Source of the DNA: an uncultured Candidatus Saccharibacteria bacterium
GTDB taxonomy: Bacteria > Patescibacteriota > Saccharimonadia > Saccharimonadales > Saccharimonadaceae
Assembly (NCBI GenBank): GCA_938017655.1
Contig: CALIJO010000066.1
Coordinates: forward strand, 1-24,541
Length of the DNA: 24,541 nucleotides
Reading direction: 5' to 3'
Shown here: positions 23,248 to 24,541 of the stretch, piece after piece
How the letters are laid out: the number at the start of each line of letters is the position of its first letter
Position numbering within the stretch: the stretch's first letter is position 1
The notes under the pieces: generated by a model
Seen by the model: only the letters and a program-made list of their open reading frames with translations
Database searches by the model: none
Told to the model about the DNA's origin: nothing
Program-made: the position numbers and the translations under genes

Positions 23248-24541
23248 ATGAATAAGGACACTTTTTATATCGAGCCCGAGGATGATATTACTGATATTAT
23301 CAACCATATCAAAGCTTCCAAACAGAAAATTATTGCACTTGTTCCACCGAAAAAGTTGAACGTTCTGCGCAGCTCTATTAACCTTAAACTAATCGCTCGT
23401 ACCGCAAAAATGCATGACAAAGCCATCGTGGTGGTCACTACTGACCCAACCCTCATGAAAATGGCGGCGCTTTCTAGTCTGCCATTTGCGAAGAATTTGA
23501 GTTCACGCCCGACTTTGCCTTCTGAATTTAATGAAGCGGATCTGGAATATCCAGCTAAGGCTAAGAAAGCAAATCCGAGTGATGAAATCGAAATTAATGA
23601 AAAGGCTGCTCCGCTCGGTAGTGTTTCTCGTGTCCGCACTACTAATGAGCCAGCTGCTTCTCGTACTAATACTAATTCGAATCTAGAGAAGAATTCCACG
23701 ATGAATCTGGATTCCGAAGAAGTCGCGAAGAATCCTGAAGATGAAGAGGCGGATAATCAGCCGAAAAAGATTCTCACTCTCGATTCATTAAAAAATCGCA
23801 TCATTATCGGTGTGGTAGCCGCGGTCCTTTTGATCGGAAGCTTCATCTGGGCTTTTATCTTGGCACCTGCCGCTAAGATTTCCGTCAAAATTAAGACTAT
23901 TGCCGAGAATTTCTCCGAAAATGTTTCTTTTGTTACTGATGCCAAGCAAGCTGTTTCAAAAGATGGTAAATTCTTCCTCGAAACCGCCAGTCTCGAGAAG
24001 AATTCTGAAGTTGAATTTGAGGCCACTGGCGAGAAAAATGTTGGAGATAAGGCTACCGGTGAATTGCGTCTCATCGCTACCTTCGATATGTCGACTACTA
24101 CTGCTACCGCTTCTAGGCCAGATGTCGCAACTGTCCCCCAGGGTTCTGCCTTTGCCTACCGCAATCTCAATTTCTTAACCGACCAGGAGGTAAAAATTTC
24201 TTGGGATGGCTCAATCTCGAATTGTGACGCCGGTCGTCATAATGGCAAGTGTCAGGTGGCTAAAACCGTAAAAGCTACCGCAATCGAAGGTGGTGCGAAA
24301 TATAATATTGAAGCTGTTAGTTCCGGTTGGCAATCTTCCGTGGCTGGAGTCGAGGGTTATGCTAATTCCGCATTTAAGGGTGGTACTGACAAGATTCAAA
24401 AAATTGTCACCGCTTCTGATATCACCAAAGCTAAGGAAAAACTAACCGAAGCTGATGGCGTAAAAGAGGAATTATTCGAAAAAGTACCTTCTGACGATAT
24501 TAAAATTGAAGATAGCTACAAAAAAGTTACCGCCGATCCGA
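23248..24541 (+). CDS. Patescibacterial single-pass membrane protein, baseplate-J-like, 3' end outside window
   Basis: The frame is open from ATG 23248 to the window end (431 codons). The first 80 residues (TFYIEPEDDITDIINHIKAS, then KQKIIALVPPKKLNVLRSSI and later IVVVTTDP) form an alpha/beta cytoplasmic domain of a kind I recognise from Saccharibacteria proteins annotated as baseplate-J-like. A charged linker follows (about 85-180), one membrane helix at about 184-206, then an extracellular region with repeated beta-sheet pattern (ATGEKNVGDKATGELRLI). The name comes from remote similarity of the outer region to phage baseplate protein J; real relation to a contractile machine is unproven. 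The start is fixed by a -10 box six bases upstream. It is divergent from the kinase operon. Confidence 0.75.
   Translation, partial: MNKDTFYIEPEDDITDIINHIKASKQKIIALVPPKKLNVLRSSINLKLIARTAKMHDKAIVVVTTDPTLMKMAALSSLPFAKNLSSRPTLPSEFNEADLEYPAKAKKANPSDEIEINEKAAPLGSVSRVRTTNEPAASRTNTNSNLEKNSTMNLDSEEVAKNPEDEEADNQPKKILTLDSLKNRIIIGVVAAVLLIGSFIWAFILAPAAKISVKIKTIAENFSENVSFVTDAKQAVSKDGKFFLETASLEKNSEVEFEATGEKNVGDKATGELRLIATFDMSTTTATASRPDVATVPQGSAFAYRNLNFLTDQEVKISWDGSISNCDAGRHNGKCQVAKTVKATAIEGGAKYNIEAVSSGWQSSVAGVEGYANSAFKGGTDKIQKIVTASDITKAKEKLTEADGVKEELFEKVPSDDIKIEDSYKKVTADP

Overview
The window most resembles the chromosome of a host-associated Patescibacteria/CPR bacterium, probably Candidatus Saccharibacteria (TM7). 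This rests on gene content and protein style: a short UvrC with no helix-hairpin-helix tail, a typical compact SecG, an anchored family-5 solute-binding protein, a baseplate-J-like membrane protein cut off by the right edge, and many lead genes that start directly at the predicted transcription start. TGA is used as a stop (19943-19945), so the TGA=Gly code of Absconditabacteria/Gracilibacteria does not apply. I could not run any database search, so the taxon is an inference.

Layout. 1-993: 3' part of an unrecognised secreted-type protein. 1123-4803: uvrC, a PF04020 four-helix membrane protein, secG and a membrane-anchored peptide-type binding protein, all rightward. 4926-5010: tRNA-Leu(GAG) with its terminator. 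5041-8967: an AT-rich insert bounded by two perfect 30-bp copies of the tRNA terminator region. It holds a hairpin-rich non-coding stretch, a leftward coiled-coil/two-helix membrane protein, and a rightward AAA ATPase plus RloB pair of the AbiL/RloAB phage-defence type. 9063-10157: an S66 (MccF/LD-carboxypeptidase) serine peptidase. 10196-12953: a secreted HNH nuclease and a CBS-pair protein (leftward), then a DsbA-like thiol oxidoreductase (rightward). 12974-14524: exonuclease I. 14569-15872: a BspA-like (DUF285 repeat) surface protein that is off in this sequence, with a 12-G tract putting its start out of frame and an in-frame TAG inside its repeats. 15994-18954: uvrA. 19071-23189: a leftward four-gene operon with a soluble PAS histidine kinase, a REC-only response regulator, an RluB/RsuA pseudouridine synthase and a possible degenerate sugar-kinase-fold protein. 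23248-end: the baseplate-J-like protein.

How genes work together. UvrA and UvrC are nucleotide-excision repair subunits and exonuclease I acts in recombination and repair. SecG, the binding protein, the secreted nuclease and the DsbA-like protein form an envelope and uptake theme: a four-cysteine extracellular nuclease close to a disulfide oxidase would suit an organism that scavenges nucleotides. The kinase and regulator both end in long Pro/Ala/Gln/Thr-rich tails and have no membrane or DNA-binding domain.

Most interesting points: (1) the poly-G surface protein, whose promoter sits exactly six bases before the out-of-frame ATG, which argues for phase variation; (2) the defence-type island beside tRNA-Leu with flanking 30-bp repeats and an unrecognised membrane protein divergent from RloAB; (3) the repeated rule of a -10 box, then 6-7 bases, then ATG, for first genes.
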